Assembly: GCF_010994275.1 (NCBI RefSeq)
Contig: NZ_WMCD01000005.1
Span: 62,001-126,000, forward strand
DNA from: Cyclobacterium jeungdonense
Lineage (GTDB): Bacteria; Bacteroidota; Bacteroidia; Cytophagales; Cyclobacteriaceae
Length of the DNA: 64,000 bases
Direction: 5' to 3'
The notes beneath the pieces are model-generated. The model searched no databases. It was given only the letters and a program-made list of their open reading frames with translations, and was not told the origin of the DNA. A program made the translations under genes and the position numbers. Positions 27,447-36,330 of the stretch are shown piece after piece. The stretch's first letter is position 1; every line of letters starts with the position of its first letter.

Positions 27447-28223
27447 ATGACTGGCACCGAAAGTGAAGCTGACAGGTTGTATGAAAAGCTGGTTCGGGAG
27501 GAACTCGGCATTTGGTTGTACCAAACCAAAAAGAAACCCTCCCTTGTAAACCGGCTGACCAAAGGCACGCAACGGTCCCTCAACAACCTCATACCTGAGA
27601 AAATACACCAAGCTATTACTTTCGCCATTGAAAAAATGGTCAAAGGAGTATTGGCCGGAAATGAATTCATTTCGCCAAAACCCTATCAAATGGAATACCT
27701 ACGGCTTAAAGAATTCAAGGCAAGGAAAGCCATCCGATTTTACAAGAGAACTGCTTCCGTGGAGGGCGCCCTCACTGGGGCCGGCGGTATCTTAATGGGT
27801 TTCGCTGACCTTCCCGCATTTTTAGCCATCAAAATGAAAATGCTCTTTGAAATTTCTGCAGCCTATGGGTATGACGTCAGGGATTTCAAAGAGCGGGTAT
27901 TTATCCTTACAATTTTTAAACTCACCTTTTCCAGTCAGAAAACCAGAAACGAAACGGTACTGCTGGTCGAAAACTGGAAAGAAAAGGCACTGGAGCTTCC
28001 CGATAATTTTGACAAATACGATTGGCGTACCTTCCAACTCGAATACCGAGACTACATGGATCTGGCCAAACTGGCACAATTAATCCCCGTAATTGGTGCC
28101 GGCGTAGGTGCAGTAGCCAACTACAAACTTACGCAACAACTTGGGGATACGGCCATTCAGGCATACCGCCTCCGGTTTTTCGCAGATAGAGAAGCCAGGT
28201 TGAATAACCCTTATTTCAAATAA
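27447..28223 (+). CDS. EcsC family protein
   Basis: 258 residues. The EcsC family signature is spread over the protein: SLVNRLTKGTQRSLNNLIPEKIHQAI, VEGALTGAGGILMGFADLPAFLAIKMKMLFEISAAYG and LIPVIGAGVGAVANYKLTQQLG. Two glycine-rich hydrophobic hairpins suggest peripheral membrane association. In Bacillus, ecsC sits with the EcsAB ABC transporter, but its function is unknown. The 3' end overlaps the convergent oxidoreductase gene by 13 bases. Confidence 0.85.
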   Translation: MTGTESEADRLYEKLVREELGIWLYQTKKKPSLVNRLTKGTQRSLNNLIPEKIHQAITFAIEKMVKGVLAGNEFISPKPYQMEYLRLKEFKARKAIRFYKRTASVEGALTGAGGILMGFADLPAFLAIKMKMLFEISAAYGYDVRDFKERVFILTIFKLTFSSQKTRNETVLLVENWKEKALELPDNFDKYDWRTFQLEYRDYMDLAKLAQLIPVIGAGVGAVANYKLTQQLGDTAIQAYRLRFFADREARLNNPYFK

Positions 28224-29302
28224 ACCCGCTGTCCCTTTGCTGCACTTTCTCGGGCGGCATCCAGAATTTCTACTACCACCATGTTATTTTCCAGGCTGGA
28301 AAGATCTCCAGGACTTACCTTTACGGTTCCCCGAACCACCGCAGCGAGGTACGAAAAGGGATCGTCGTAGGGGTATTTTCTAGCGGGAAGGGTTTGCACT
28401 GATTCTGAACCTTCTCCGGCAGTTCTGCTGACCAATCGGGTATTATTCTTGGCGACAAAATAGCCGGTTTTTCCATATACCTCCATGTCTTTACGGCTAA
28501 AAGGCCAATTCCAAGAGGCTTGGATGACCCCCTGAGTCTCCGGATAATCCAGGAGAATTGTCGCCTCATCATCCACTTCGGGATAAATATCCGGCTTTAT
28601 TTGTTTGAGTTCGGCGGTAACTGAAATGGGCTTCTCCCCATTCATTAGCCAGGTCATCAGATTGGCTCCATAGCAGCCGAAATCTATGACCGCCCCTCCA
28701 CCATTCTGCACCGGATCGGTGAGCCATTCCAGAAATTCCTGATTGACTCCAATTTCCATAGGCCCTTCGTGTCCGTCATTAATGATTACTCTTCGAAGGG
28801 GTCCTATAGGGGAATCGTAAGAAACCTGCTTTTTGACTTCATGATTACTCGCATACCAGGTAGTTTCGTAATTGGTCAGCAGGTGAATGTTGTGTTTTTT
28901 GGCCAGGGACTGCATTTCAAAGGCATGCTCCATACTTACTGCCAACGGCTTTTCCACCATCACGTGGATTCCTCTTGGCGCACAGGCTTGCACCACTTCC
29001 AAATGTTCGTAAATAGAACCAAAAGCAGTCACTGCTTCGGGACTGACTTCCTGAAACAGAGACTCCATATCCGAATACACCAAATCCATACTTAATCCAT
29101 GACGGGCAGTAAACCTGCGGGCCAGGTCTTCGTTGGGCTCCACAATGCCTACAATCTCTATGTCGCCTTTATCCTCTCTTCCCAGGATCCAGTGCACGTG
29201 AGAATGCGTGAGTCCCACTACCGCAATTTTTACCGGTGATTGGGCCAGGCTTATCTGGATGCCGGAAAGAAGACAAAAAACAGTAATCAAAAGGGTTTTC
29301 AT
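28211..29302 (-). CDS. Exported Gfo/Idh/MocA family oxidoreductase
   Basis: 363 residues with a Sec signal peptide (to about residue 20, SLAQ). The N-terminal Rossmann domain reads VKIAVVGLTHSHVHWILG, an atypical dinucleotide loop. MVEKPLAVSMEHA is the conserved EKP motif. The C-terminal alpha/beta domain contains GGAVIDFGCYGANLMTWLM. Family members act on sugars or inositols with NAD(P); exported versions are common in Bacteroidota and some carry tightly bound cofactor. Substrate unknown. Starts two bases after the upstream gene's stop, so they form an operon. Confidence 0.87.
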   Translation of the reverse strand: MKTLLITVFCLLSGIQISLAQSPVKIAVVGLTHSHVHWILGREDKGDIEIVGIVEPNEDLARRFTARHGLSMDLVYSDMESLFQEVSPEAVTAFGSIYEHLEVVQACAPRGIHVMVEKPLAVSMEHAFEMQSLAKKHNIHLLTNYETTWYASNHEVKKQVSYDSPIGPLRRVIINDGHEGPMEIGVNQEFLEWLTDPVQNGGGAVIDFGCYGANLMTWLMNGEKPISVTAELKQIKPDIYPEVDDEATILLDYPETQGVIQASWNWPFSRKDMEVYGKTGYFVAKNNTRLVSRTAGEGSESVQTLPARKYPYDDPFSYLAAVVRGTVKVSPGDLSSLENNMVVVEILDAARESAAKGQRVYLK

Positions 29303-29304
29303 TT

Positions 29305-29916
29305 TCAGTTATTTTTAAAGGGTTCGAGTATCTTTTTGAAGTAGCCCTGGGAGTTTTCTCGTCTTCTTTCCCTGGCCTTTTGCCTCCGTTTTTTATTTTG
29401 CCTGGAACCTTTGACCAATACAGACCTGACGGATATTCCTACCTGCCCGCTGTACCAGGGCTCCCGTCCCAGCAAGTTTACATTCGGTTTATAATCTACA
29501 GAAAAGGTAATGCCCATCAAAGTCATTTCTACACCTCCTATAATATCCACTCCAAGTGTGTGATTGCCGTAAGTCTGAATAATTGTTCGGGTTTCTGGCA
29601 CTTTCTTCCAGCTTTCCTCCAAGCCCAGTGCTATTCCTGCACCATAATAATAATTTAATCGTTTAGATAGCAGCGGTCGGTGTTTTTTAATTAACGCATG
29701 TACGGTCGTGTTGACGTTAAAATCGGATTGAAGAATGGCTTCCACCGAAAGGCCCTTTTGAATCCGCTGCTGTGCGGTAAGTCCCAACATACGGTAGGAA
29801 TTGTTGTTGGCCAGTCGCAGACCCAAGGCAGTGCCGTAGGACTGCCCATAAGATTTACCTGCCATAGCGCAGCCAGCAAGGAACGTTATTATTACTACAA
29901 AAATGATTTTTTGCAT
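29305..29916 (-). CDS. Hypothetical exported protein, possible small outer-membrane barrel
   Basis: 203 residues from ATG 29916, chosen because it begins the signal peptide (MQKIIFVVIITFLAGC). Cleavage may be at a lipobox (LAGC) or a few residues later. The body has alternating beta-type strands (YGTALGLRLANNNSYRMLGLTAQQRI, YYGAGIALGL, HTLGVDIIGGVEMTLMGITFSVDYKPNVNL) as in small porin-like barrels. The C-terminus is very basic (NKKRRQKARERRREN), odd for a barrel. Function unknown. First gene of a two-gene unit with the oxidoreductase. Confidence 0.65.
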   Translation of the reverse strand: MQKIIFVVIITFLAGCAMAGKSYGQSYGTALGLRLANNNSYRMLGLTAQQRIQKGLSVEAILQSDFNVNTTVHALIKKHRPLLSKRLNYYYGAGIALGLEESWKKVPETRTIIQTYGNHTLGVDIIGGVEMTLMGITFSVDYKPNVNLLGREPWYSGQVGISVRSVLVKGSRQNKKRRQKARERRRENSQGYFKKILEPFKNN

Positions 29917-30101
29917 AGGACATACCGGTAAGTTTGCCAAACCTCACAAAAAACCAGCCAATTCGACGTTTATTTCTGGATAAATGGCTTCACGTGCCAC
30001 TGATTATCTATTTGCCAGTAGATTCCACATTAAAAATTTTGGGGTATTGCGAAACACAAATTAATAAGTAAATTTAACCTGTTTTCTAAAGCCAACGACT
30101 C

Positions 30102-30845
30102 ATGAAATCCTTCCTATTCCTTATTTTTATTACGATTTGTCCTCAGCTTCTGGCACAAGATTTAGAAGGAGCATGGAAACTCACCCATCAAAACGGGGAT
30201 CCAATCACCGATGAGGAATTTATTAAGATCTATCAGGATGGCTATTTTGCATTTGGGGCAAAAGAAATCGCCGGAGACAAATTTATGTATGCAGGAGGCG
30301 GTGAGTTCAGCCTGGATGGGAACACATACGAAGAGACCCTTGACTTTTTGACACTGGATCCGGAACAGGTAGGAACTACAAACGAATATACCTTGGATTT
30401 TGCCGATAACCGGATCGTTATATCAGGTAAAATAAAAGGGGAAACCTTGATTGAAATTTGGGAAAAAGTATCCTCCAGGGAAGACGATCTCACCAGAAAT
30501 TGGGTGATTACGGGTAGAAAACGAGATGGTGAAATTTCTGAAATGACGCCAGGAGCCAGGAGGACAGTAAAAATTCTAAGTGGAGGTCGGTTCCAATGGA
30601 TCGCATTTAATTCGGAAACAAAAGAATTTAGCGGTACCGGTGGTGGTACTTATGAAGCAGAGGATGGAAACTATACCGAAAACATCACTTTTTTTTCCAG
30701 AGATGATAATCGGGTGGGAGCGAAGCTAGAGTTTAAATACGAAATAATCGATGGCAAATGGCATCATAGCGGATTGAGCAGTACAGGTAATCCGATCTAT
30801 GAAATCTGGTCTCCGTATGAAGAAGCCTATCAGCCATCAAAATAA
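30102..30845 (+). CDS. Secreted protein with two lipocalin-like repeats
   Basis: 247 residues with a signal peptide (ending LLAQD near 20). The mature part is an internal duplication. Repeat 1 (about 20-128) runs from LEGAWKLTHQNGD through GGGEFSLDGNTYEETLDF to TLIEIWEKV; repeat 2 (about 133-240) from LTRNWVITGRKRDG through GGGTYEAEDGNYTENITFF to PIYEIWSPY. Each resembles the small lipocalin-like beta barrel seen in Bacteroidota secreted proteins. A ligand is not evident. Followed by the VTT-type membrane gene 35 bases later. Confidence 0.7.
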   Translation: MKSFLFLIFITICPQLLAQDLEGAWKLTHQNGDPITDEEFIKIYQDGYFAFGAKEIAGDKFMYAGGGEFSLDGNTYEETLDFLTLDPEQVGTTNEYTLDFADNRIVISGKIKGETLIEIWEKVSSREDDLTRNWVITGRKRDGEISEMTPGARRTVKILSGGRFQWIAFNSETKEFSGTGGGTYEAEDGNYTENITFFSRDDNRVGAKLEFKYEIIDGKWHHSGLSSTGNPIYEIWSPYEEAYQPSK

Positions 30846-30880
30846 GGATAAGCTGAATCGTACCACATTTTTTTCTTTAT

Positions 30881-31465
30881 ATGAATAGGAAAGAAATCAA
30901 GGAAAGAAGGCAATTTTTACTAAATAATCTACTGAAAGGTCTTTTTTATCTCGTTTTGCTGGTAGGCGTGTTTTTTTTGTTGCGTCATTTCAGTACCGAA
31001 GACCAACGATATGCCTGGTTCGGAAGTATTTACGACAACGTCGTATTGGTCGTAGGCCTTTTCGTTTTGTCTGAAATTTTCTTTGGTATCATACCACCGG
31101 AAGTTTTCATGCTTTGGTCACTCGAAACCGGGATGATCGGTCCCTATTTTTTCAGTATTGGCATCCTGGCCAGCATTTCTTATGGTGCCGGCTTTCTAAA
31201 CTTTAATATGGGCAGATGGGTTCGGGATAAAGATTGGATCAATCGCACCCGGTTTCCGCGATTGAAAAAGTACATGGGTTTATTTGAAAAATTTGGTGGC
31301 TACCTGGTGGTAGTGGCCTCAATGACTCCGCTACCTTTTTCGGCCATTTCCTTACTTTCCGGAATGGGTGGGTTGGTTCCCAGAAGTTATTTGCTACTGA
31401 GTCTCTTTCGGATTCTCAGGTATTTTTTATATGCCTTGATTTTGTTTGGAGTAGAAAACCTGTAA
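30881..31465 (+). CDS. VTT/DedA-like membrane protein
   Basis: 194 residues, about five hydrophobic segments. A VTT-type core is suggested by LFVLSEIFFGIIPPEVFMLWSLETG, GRWVRDKDW, LKKYMGLFEKFGGYLVVVASMTPLPFSAISLLSGMGG (the conserved F..R/T.P.P and SxxxGM). DedA/VTT proteins include phospholipid scramblases and flippases that recycle lipid carriers; this is inferred from family only. Shorter and more divergent than E. coli DedA. Confidence 0.72.
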   Translation: MNRKEIKERRQFLLNNLLKGLFYLVLLVGVFFLLRHFSTEDQRYAWFGSIYDNVVLVVGLFVLSEIFFGIIPPEVFMLWSLETGMIGPYFFSIGILASISYGAGFLNFNMGRWVRDKDWINRTRFPRLKKYMGLFEKFGGYLVVVASMTPLPFSAISLLSGMGGLVPRSYLLLSLFRILRYFLYALILFGVENL

Positions 31466-31596
31466 TTGATAAAAGAGAAAAGTATCCGTAGGAGCAGTCT
31501 GCAAATAGTAGGGTAATTCTCATATTTTTTGCCAGATTCACTAAATCTCAGGCATTTTTTTTAAATTCTTTCTTAAATTCGACAGATAAATTAATC

Positions 31597-32589
31597 ATGA
31601 ATAAAAAAAGAATTGCCGTCAACGGTTGTGGAAGAATAGGTCGCCTGACCATCAAGCTAATCCTGGATCGACCCGATTTAGAGCTGGTCGCCGTAAATGA
31701 TTTGACCGATACGAAAACCCTGGCCCACCTGTTGCAATACGATTCCGTTCATGGAAAATATTCTCAGCGATTTGTTGAAAAAGACGGCAACATCCTGGTA
31801 GGAGACAAAACTATTCGGATTTTTGCTGAAAAAAACCCAAAACGAATCCCTTGGGGAGAATTGGGTATTGATGTGGTTTTAGAAGCTACCGGAAAATTTA
31901 CAGACCGGGAGGGAGCAGCCCTGCACCTGCAGGCTGGAGCCCGAAAAGTGATTATCACCGCCCCTTCCAAAAACTCCGATGTGCCCATGGTCGTACTAGG
32001 CGTCAACGAAGGGATCCTTAAAGGGGATGAAACCATTGTATCCAATGCTTCCTGCACCACCAACTGCCTGGCCCCAATGGTAAAGGTACTGGACGAAGCA
32101 TTTGGGATCGTCAAGGGCTACGTTTCCACAGTCCACTCCTATACCAACGATCAAAACCTCCACGATGCTCCCCATCGGGATCTACGAAGGGCCAGGGCAG
32201 CAGCATATTCCATTATTCCCACCACTACCCATGCCGCTAAGGCCGTGGAGGTCGTTTTGCCCAAACTCATAGGTAAAATCGAAGCCTCCGCTATGCGCGT
32301 ACCGGTGCCGGATGGTTCCTTAACGGATTTAATCGTCCTCTTAGAAAAGGATGTCGATGCCAATACGATCAACAATGCATTTCTTGAAGCTTCCCTGACT
32401 GACTTTAAGGGAATCATCGAATATTCAGAAGATCCACTGGTATCCATCGATATTGTTGGTAATCCTCATTCTTGCATTTTAGACGCCGGGCTCACTTCTT
32501 CTATGGGAAATCTGGTTAAAGTGGTGGGCTGGTATGACAACGAATCCGGCTATTCTAACCGGCTGGTGGAACTGGTTACTAAGATTTGA
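31597..32589 (+). CDS. gap: Glyceraldehyde-3-phosphate dehydrogenase, type I
   Basis: 330 residues. Oxidises glyceraldehyde 3-phosphate with NAD(P) in glycolysis. N-terminal NGCGRIGRLTIK, cofactor residue region AVNDLTDTKTLAHLLQYDSVHG, catalytic Cys153 in ASCTTNCLAP, and late WYDNESGYSNRLVEL. Full length. Whether this is a glycolytic or biosynthetic paralogue cannot be told from the window. It converges on the next gene with three bases between them. Confidence 0.96.
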   Translation: MNKKRIAVNGCGRIGRLTIKLILDRPDLELVAVNDLTDTKTLAHLLQYDSVHGKYSQRFVEKDGNILVGDKTIRIFAEKNPKRIPWGELGIDVVLEATGKFTDREGAALHLQAGARKVIITAPSKNSDVPMVVLGVNEGILKGDETIVSNASCTTNCLAPMVKVLDEAFGIVKGYVSTVHSYTNDQNLHDAPHRDLRRARAAAYSIIPTTTHAAKAVEVVLPKLIGKIEASAMRVPVPDGSLTDLIVLLEKDVDANTINNAFLEASLTDFKGIIEYSEDPLVSIDIVGNPHSCILDAGLTSSMGNLVKVVGWYDNESGYSNRLVELVTKI

Positions 32590-32592
32590 TCC

Positions 32593-34182
32593 CTACCGAA
32601 GGGTATTCTCCAACCAGAGGTATGGTAAATCGCCCTCCACCCACTGATCAAAATACCGGGTATAATCCGAGCCAAAAACCATGGATCCCAGTAATATATC
32701 CAGATCTCCATCTCCATCCATGTCCCCGACATCCATAGCCATCCAGCGACCCGTCGAAGACCCAGGAAAAGTACTGGCTACAAAGCTACCATCACCTTGG
32801 TTTTCCAGGTATACAAAACCTTCCTGCGGAGCATTTTCAAAGTCAGGAAAAAAAGAAATTGCCGCAATATCCAGGTCGCCATCCCCATCAAAATCGGCCG
32901 GAATTGCCTTGTAAGCCCCGGGTAAAGGGTAAAACAATTCTTCCTCAAACCGGTTTTGGCCATCATTGATAAAAATGCGAATGCCGTGATAGGGTTTGGT
33001 AATCGGATCGTAGTCTGCGTTGTCACCAGCGGTATAGATAATATCCAGGTGCCCGTCATCATTGAAATCGACCAGATCGAAATAACTGGAACCGTAACTG
33101 GGAGGAAACCGCAAGACTGGTTCTTCAACGAAATTGCCATTACCTTGGTTATGGTAAATAAAAATGCCCTCATCTCCCTGCCCGAAAAGGGCGATGATAT
33201 CCTGTCTCCCGTTGCCATTCAGATCACGCATATAGGCCTTGGTCGCACCAGGCTTGCTTTGCAAAACGAATTTCTGAAATTTACCGGCCCTGTCCTGCTT
33301 CCACCAGCTTAGACTCCCGGTTTGTTTGCCATATTCACAAATTAATAAATCATCCATTCCATCTCCATCCAAATCACCTTTATCCAGGTGAACGGGGCGT
33401 TGCAGGTTTTGTGCCAAAATACGGGTCGGGTCTCCGGGCCCTTCCGGCAGTTGCATCACATAGCCCAGGTCCATATCTGTAGGATTAAAGGTACCGATGA
33501 CCAATGCATAAGTGCCGGAATCGTCTTTGTGGATCCAGGAAGTTCCCTCAGGAATCCGTGCCGTTTTCATTACCTGAAAATCGGAATCCATAATGGCCAA
33601 GACAGACCTGCCCACATCACTGATATAAAACCGGTTGGGCGCGTCTATTTTAACCATGAGCGTCATGGGATTTTTGGTTTTACTCCCGGGCTTTTTCAGG
33701 TTAAAATAAGGCAGGCCGACCCGGGCCGGCTCCCGTTCTATCAATGCCAATTTATCAGGTGCTTCTTCCAGATAGTAGGCGCTTATTTTTTGAAAAATCA
33801 GGGTGTCCAGCGTGGGGGTGAGCGGAAAGACGCCTCTTTGTTCCACGATCTGTCCAGCCCTTCCTCCTTCCAGTATCCAATCCCGAATGGTATCATTGGC
33901 ATAAATCCCATAGTAATGTCCCATTCTGGGTAGGATGGTTTTCCAGGTTTCTTTATCCAATAGGTTGGGATCCGGCATTAGATGGCAGCCGGTACAATAC
34001 CTGGCTGCCAGGGTGGATGCAGGCTGCTCCAAAAGGGAGGGATCAGGCTCTTTCCTGGATTCGCTCATCAACTGCGGGTTTTCCTTTTTCTCTTTGGACC
34101 CGGGCCCACAGCTCCAAAGAATTGCCAGAAAAATCCACAGAAACCAATGCCTGCTACCGCTAATGCCCAAATAGCCCATCAT
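32593..34182 (-). CDS. VCBS/FG-GAP repeat lipoprotein with an N-terminal c-type cytochrome motif
   Basis: 529 residues. The signal peptide ends in a lipobox (LWSC, Cys25). Near the N-terminus one heme-attachment motif CTGCH (63-67) is followed by LLDKETWKTILPRMGHYYG, whose Met could be the distal ligand. The rest is a chain of FG-GAP/VCBS repeats with calcium-loop motifs such as DLDGDGMDD, DLNGNGRQD, DFNDDGHLD, DFDGDGDLD and DMDGDGDLD. This builds an integrin-like propeller. Probably surface-anchored. Electron transfer coupled to a binding propeller is inferred; no enzyme partner is adjacent. Confidence 0.8.
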   Translation of the reverse strand: MMGYLGISGSRHWFLWIFLAILWSCGPGSKEKKENPQLMSESRKEPDPSLLEQPASTLAARYCTGCHLMPDPNLLDKETWKTILPRMGHYYGIYANDTIRDWILEGGRAGQIVEQRGVFPLTPTLDTLIFQKISAYYLEEAPDKLALIEREPARVGLPYFNLKKPGSKTKNPMTLMVKIDAPNRFYISDVGRSVLAIMDSDFQVMKTARIPEGTSWIHKDDSGTYALVIGTFNPTDMDLGYVMQLPEGPGDPTRILAQNLQRPVHLDKGDLDGDGMDDLLICEYGKQTGSLSWWKQDRAGKFQKFVLQSKPGATKAYMRDLNGNGRQDIIALFGQGDEGIFIYHNQGNGNFVEEPVLRFPPSYGSSYFDLVDFNDDGHLDIIYTAGDNADYDPITKPYHGIRIFINDGQNRFEEELFYPLPGAYKAIPADFDGDGDLDIAAISFFPDFENAPQEGFVYLENQGDGSFVASTFPGSSTGRWMAMDVGDMDGDGDLDILLGSMVFGSDYTRYFDQWVEGDLPYLWLENTLR

Positions 34183-34550
34183 GCCGAAAAATATTGGTAA
34201 ACGGATTGCTTAGCTATCAATTCAAGCAACATGATGCATGGACAGTATTTCATATGTTTATAATTGTCTTTAAGCGGCCATATGGAATCTCGCATGCTTG
34301 ATAATCATCCCTCTGTGTGTCGATCTCGTCATGCTCGATTTCATCTGTTTATAATTTTTTTTTATTGGTCATAACTTGTCCCGTACGAATATAAAGGTTC
34401 GCCTTTACATGGGAATAGGATTTTTAACTTTTTAATCTTCCCCCTGTCATATATTTAGTGTAAGGGCAACGAAAACGTGACGACGTTTGACCAATAGAAT
34501 CCTTCTTTAAATTGGCAGGCGAAGGATTTGTAAGCTAAACCTGCTTGCAA
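34183..34550. other. Intergenic region carrying the second copy of the dispersed repeat
   Basis: A 368-base gap with no credible gene. The centre (34247-34383) is the repeat described separately; the rest is AT-rich and holds no clear promoter or terminator. Confidence 0.7.
34247..34383 (-). repeat. Dispersed modular intergenic repeat, copy 2
   Basis: Reading on the minus strand: CGGGACAAGTTATGACCA (34383 leftward), an A-run, AATTATAAACAGATGAAAT, the 60-bp core (34344-34285), a short spacer and a second AATTATAAACATATGAAAT (34265-34247). The two AATTATAAACA boxes are 18/19 identical and flank the core. The module order relative to copy 1 fits a tandem unit of about 115 bp cut at different points. 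Confidence 0.78.
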
Positions 34551-34973
34551 TCAGCCTGCTTTGCTTCTTCTAATATGAAATAAATACTGAATAGTCGCAT
34601 ATAAAGTAGAGCCGTCCACAGGTTTGGATAAAAATTCATCAATCCCTACCCGAAGGCATTTTGCCCTGGCAATTTCTGAAAGGTCTGCAGTAATGGCAAT
34701 GATAGGAATTTTTTGATATTCGCTGCCGCAATGGCCTGAACGAATGGCATGGGTAGTCTCGTAGCCATCCAAAACGGGCATCTGTAAATCCATTAAAATC
34801 AAATCGTATCCGGGCGTTTTCAATTGTTCCAACGCAGCGGCTCCGTTTACTGCCATGTCAAACCCGGTGTTTTGCCAGGCCTTAAAAGTCGCTTTCATTA
34901 TCAGCCGAATAACCGGATCATCATCCACGATCAATAATCGCTTTCCTCCCAGGTCAAAAATTTTGTTTTCCAT
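34551..34973 (-). CDS. Single-domain response regulator (receiver only)
   Basis: 140 residues from ATG 34973, preceded by a purine-rich Shine-Dalgarno stretch (GGGGAAGGAA); an upstream GTG is less likely. A complete receiver domain: acidic pair in LLIVDDDPVIR, phospho-acceptor Asp in LILMDLQMPVLDGYE, Thr in IIAITADLS, Lys in FLSKPVDG. No DNA-binding or enzymatic output domain follows, so it probably works in a phosphorelay or by binding a partner. No histidine kinase is adjacent; the nearest in the window is at 47 kb. Confidence 0.9.
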   Translation of the reverse strand: MENKIFDLGGKRLLIVDDDPVIRLIMKATFKAWQNTGFDMAVNGAAALEQLKTPGYDLILMDLQMPVLDGYETTHAIRSGHCGSEYQKIPIIAITADLSEIARAKCLRVGIDEFLSKPVDGSTLYATIQYLFHIRRSKAG

Positions 34974-35171
34974 TTCCTTCCCCACGTCTTCTGTTCAAAA
35001 AAATAAGCTTAACGCTGTCCAATAATTCCGTAATAATAGATATTTCAAAATTATCTTACAAGAATTTAGGATATATTACATATTTGCGACAATTAATTTC
35101 ATTTTTCTATAATTTAAATTATAATTGATGACATAAGTGATCCGCTCCGATGAGTAATAATACCCGTAATC

Positions 35172-35316
35172 ATGATAAAAGAATCTTTCGTACCACTTCT
35201 TGCTTTTTTGATCCTTTCGATTTCTTGTAACGACAGGGATGAACCATCCGCTCAGGGACGGAGATGGGGTACCTGATGATCTGGATCGCGCTCCCGATGA
35301 TCCAACCAGGTGGTAA
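35172..35316 (+). pseudogene. Frameshifted small lipoprotein with thrombospondin type 3-like calcium repeat
   Basis: ATG 35172 starts a good lipoprotein signal (MIKESFVPLLAFLILSISC, lipobox SISC), but this frame stops at 35276 after 34 codons. In the next frame, from 35254, the sequence reads RDGDGVPDDLDRAPDDPTRW and stops at 35316. DGDGVPD..D..P.DP is the calcium-binding type 3 repeat common in OmpA-like and surface lipoproteins. One base too many between 35232 and 35258 would explain both halves. Either a degraded lipoprotein gene or a sequencing error. Confidence 0.6.
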
Positions 35317-35378
35317 ATTCGCTAAGTAATTAAAATTGCCTATATTTCCCGAAACCCCAACCCAGCAAACCCATTTCC

Positions 35379-36125
35379 ATGCCGAAAATCAGGGTCTTTT
35401 GTGAAGAAATAAGCCCTCCGGACTGGAAGGAAATTGAACCTTCCCAAACCGGTAGTTTTCTTGATATCTGGCGGATTCCCCTTTCTTCGCCCGATCATAT
35501 AATTGAACATTTAAAAGGATTGATGACCGATGAGGAAATCCAACAAGCCAATCGGTATCTTAAAAAAGAAGACCGGATCAGGCATATATTGGGGAAAGGA
35601 TTTCTCCGTAAACTAATACAGCTCTACCTGAATGAACCACAAAAATCGATTCAGTTTGGTAAAAACCGGTTTAACAAGCCCTTCCTGATCGAAAGGGACC
35701 ATTTTCATTTTAACATCAGTCACTCCGGTGAATGGGTAGTTATTGTTCTTGCTGATTGTGAAGTGGGGATCGACCTTGAACCGCTAGATTCCCGCTTTGA
35801 ATATAAGGACCTGCTTGCTGGCATTTTTTCATCCTCAGAAATCGAATTTATTGAAAATTCCCCCATCCCTGTTCGCTCTTTTTATAAAATCTGGACACGG
35901 AAGGAGGCTTTGCTCAAAGGGATCGGGCAGGGAATCACCGACCAACTGAGTGAATACTGTCTACTGGATGGTCTTCAAGGATTCAATTTCTCCGGAAAAA
36001 CAACCTACGAGCAATGGCACATTCGAAGCTTTATCATGAATTCGAACTACTATGTAAGTCTTGCCCTACCGTCAAAAAACCATCAACTACGATTTTTAAA
36101 TTGGGATTCCTTGCCCTTTGGCTAG
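35379..36125 (+). CDS. 4'-phosphopantetheinyl transferase superfamily protein (Sfp type)
   Basis: 248 residues. Transfers phosphopantetheine from CoA to a carrier-protein serine. Family motifs: GKGFLRKLIQLYL (the R.LL region), NKPFL then HFNISHSGEWVVIVLADCEVGIDLE (P2, with the metal-binding Asp in GIDLE), and FYKIWTRKEALLKGIGQGI (P3, W.KEA.LK.G.G). Length fits Sfp/EntD rather than the short AcpS. No polyketide or peptide synthetase is in the window, so the partner is unknown; it may serve a lipid or flexirubin-type carrier protein elsewhere. Confidence 0.9.
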   Translation: MPKIRVFCEEISPPDWKEIEPSQTGSFLDIWRIPLSSPDHIIEHLKGLMTDEEIQQANRYLKKEDRIRHILGKGFLRKLIQLYLNEPQKSIQFGKNRFNKPFLIERDHFHFNISHSGEWVVIVLADCEVGIDLEPLDSRFEYKDLLAGIFSSSEIEFIENSPIPVRSFYKIWTRKEALLKGIGQGITDQLSEYCLLDGLQGFNFSGKTTYEQWHIRSFIMNSNYYVSLALPSKNHQLRFLNWDSLPFG

Positions 36126-36188
36126 AATCCCCAGTACCGAATAACCTGATAACTCAGGTTGGCTTCCTGTATTTGCATGCTATCTGTT

Positions 36189-36302
36189 TTAAATCAAACG
36201 GCGCCAAAGGGGTATTATCCCCTCCAGGGCACCCAAAAAACCATCTCCTTCTGCGGCTAGCTTGCTTTTTGATTCCTGGAGTTTCACGATTTTTTCTTCC
36301 AC
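36189..36302 (-). pseudogene. Possible remnant of a SNF2-type helicase C-terminus
   Basis: A 37-codon open frame immediately after a stop codon, with no start of its own. It reads VEEKIVKLQESKSKLA then EGDGFLGALEG. The pattern V/IEEKI.KLQE.K..LA..... is the conserved C-terminal end of SNF2/SWI2 ATPases. No upstream helicase domain exists in this gap. Best read as a leftover of a deleted helicase gene. Short length limits certainty. Confidence 0.45.
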
Positions 36303-36330
36303 TTAAAAAAAACAAGATTCTCCCTCGGGG

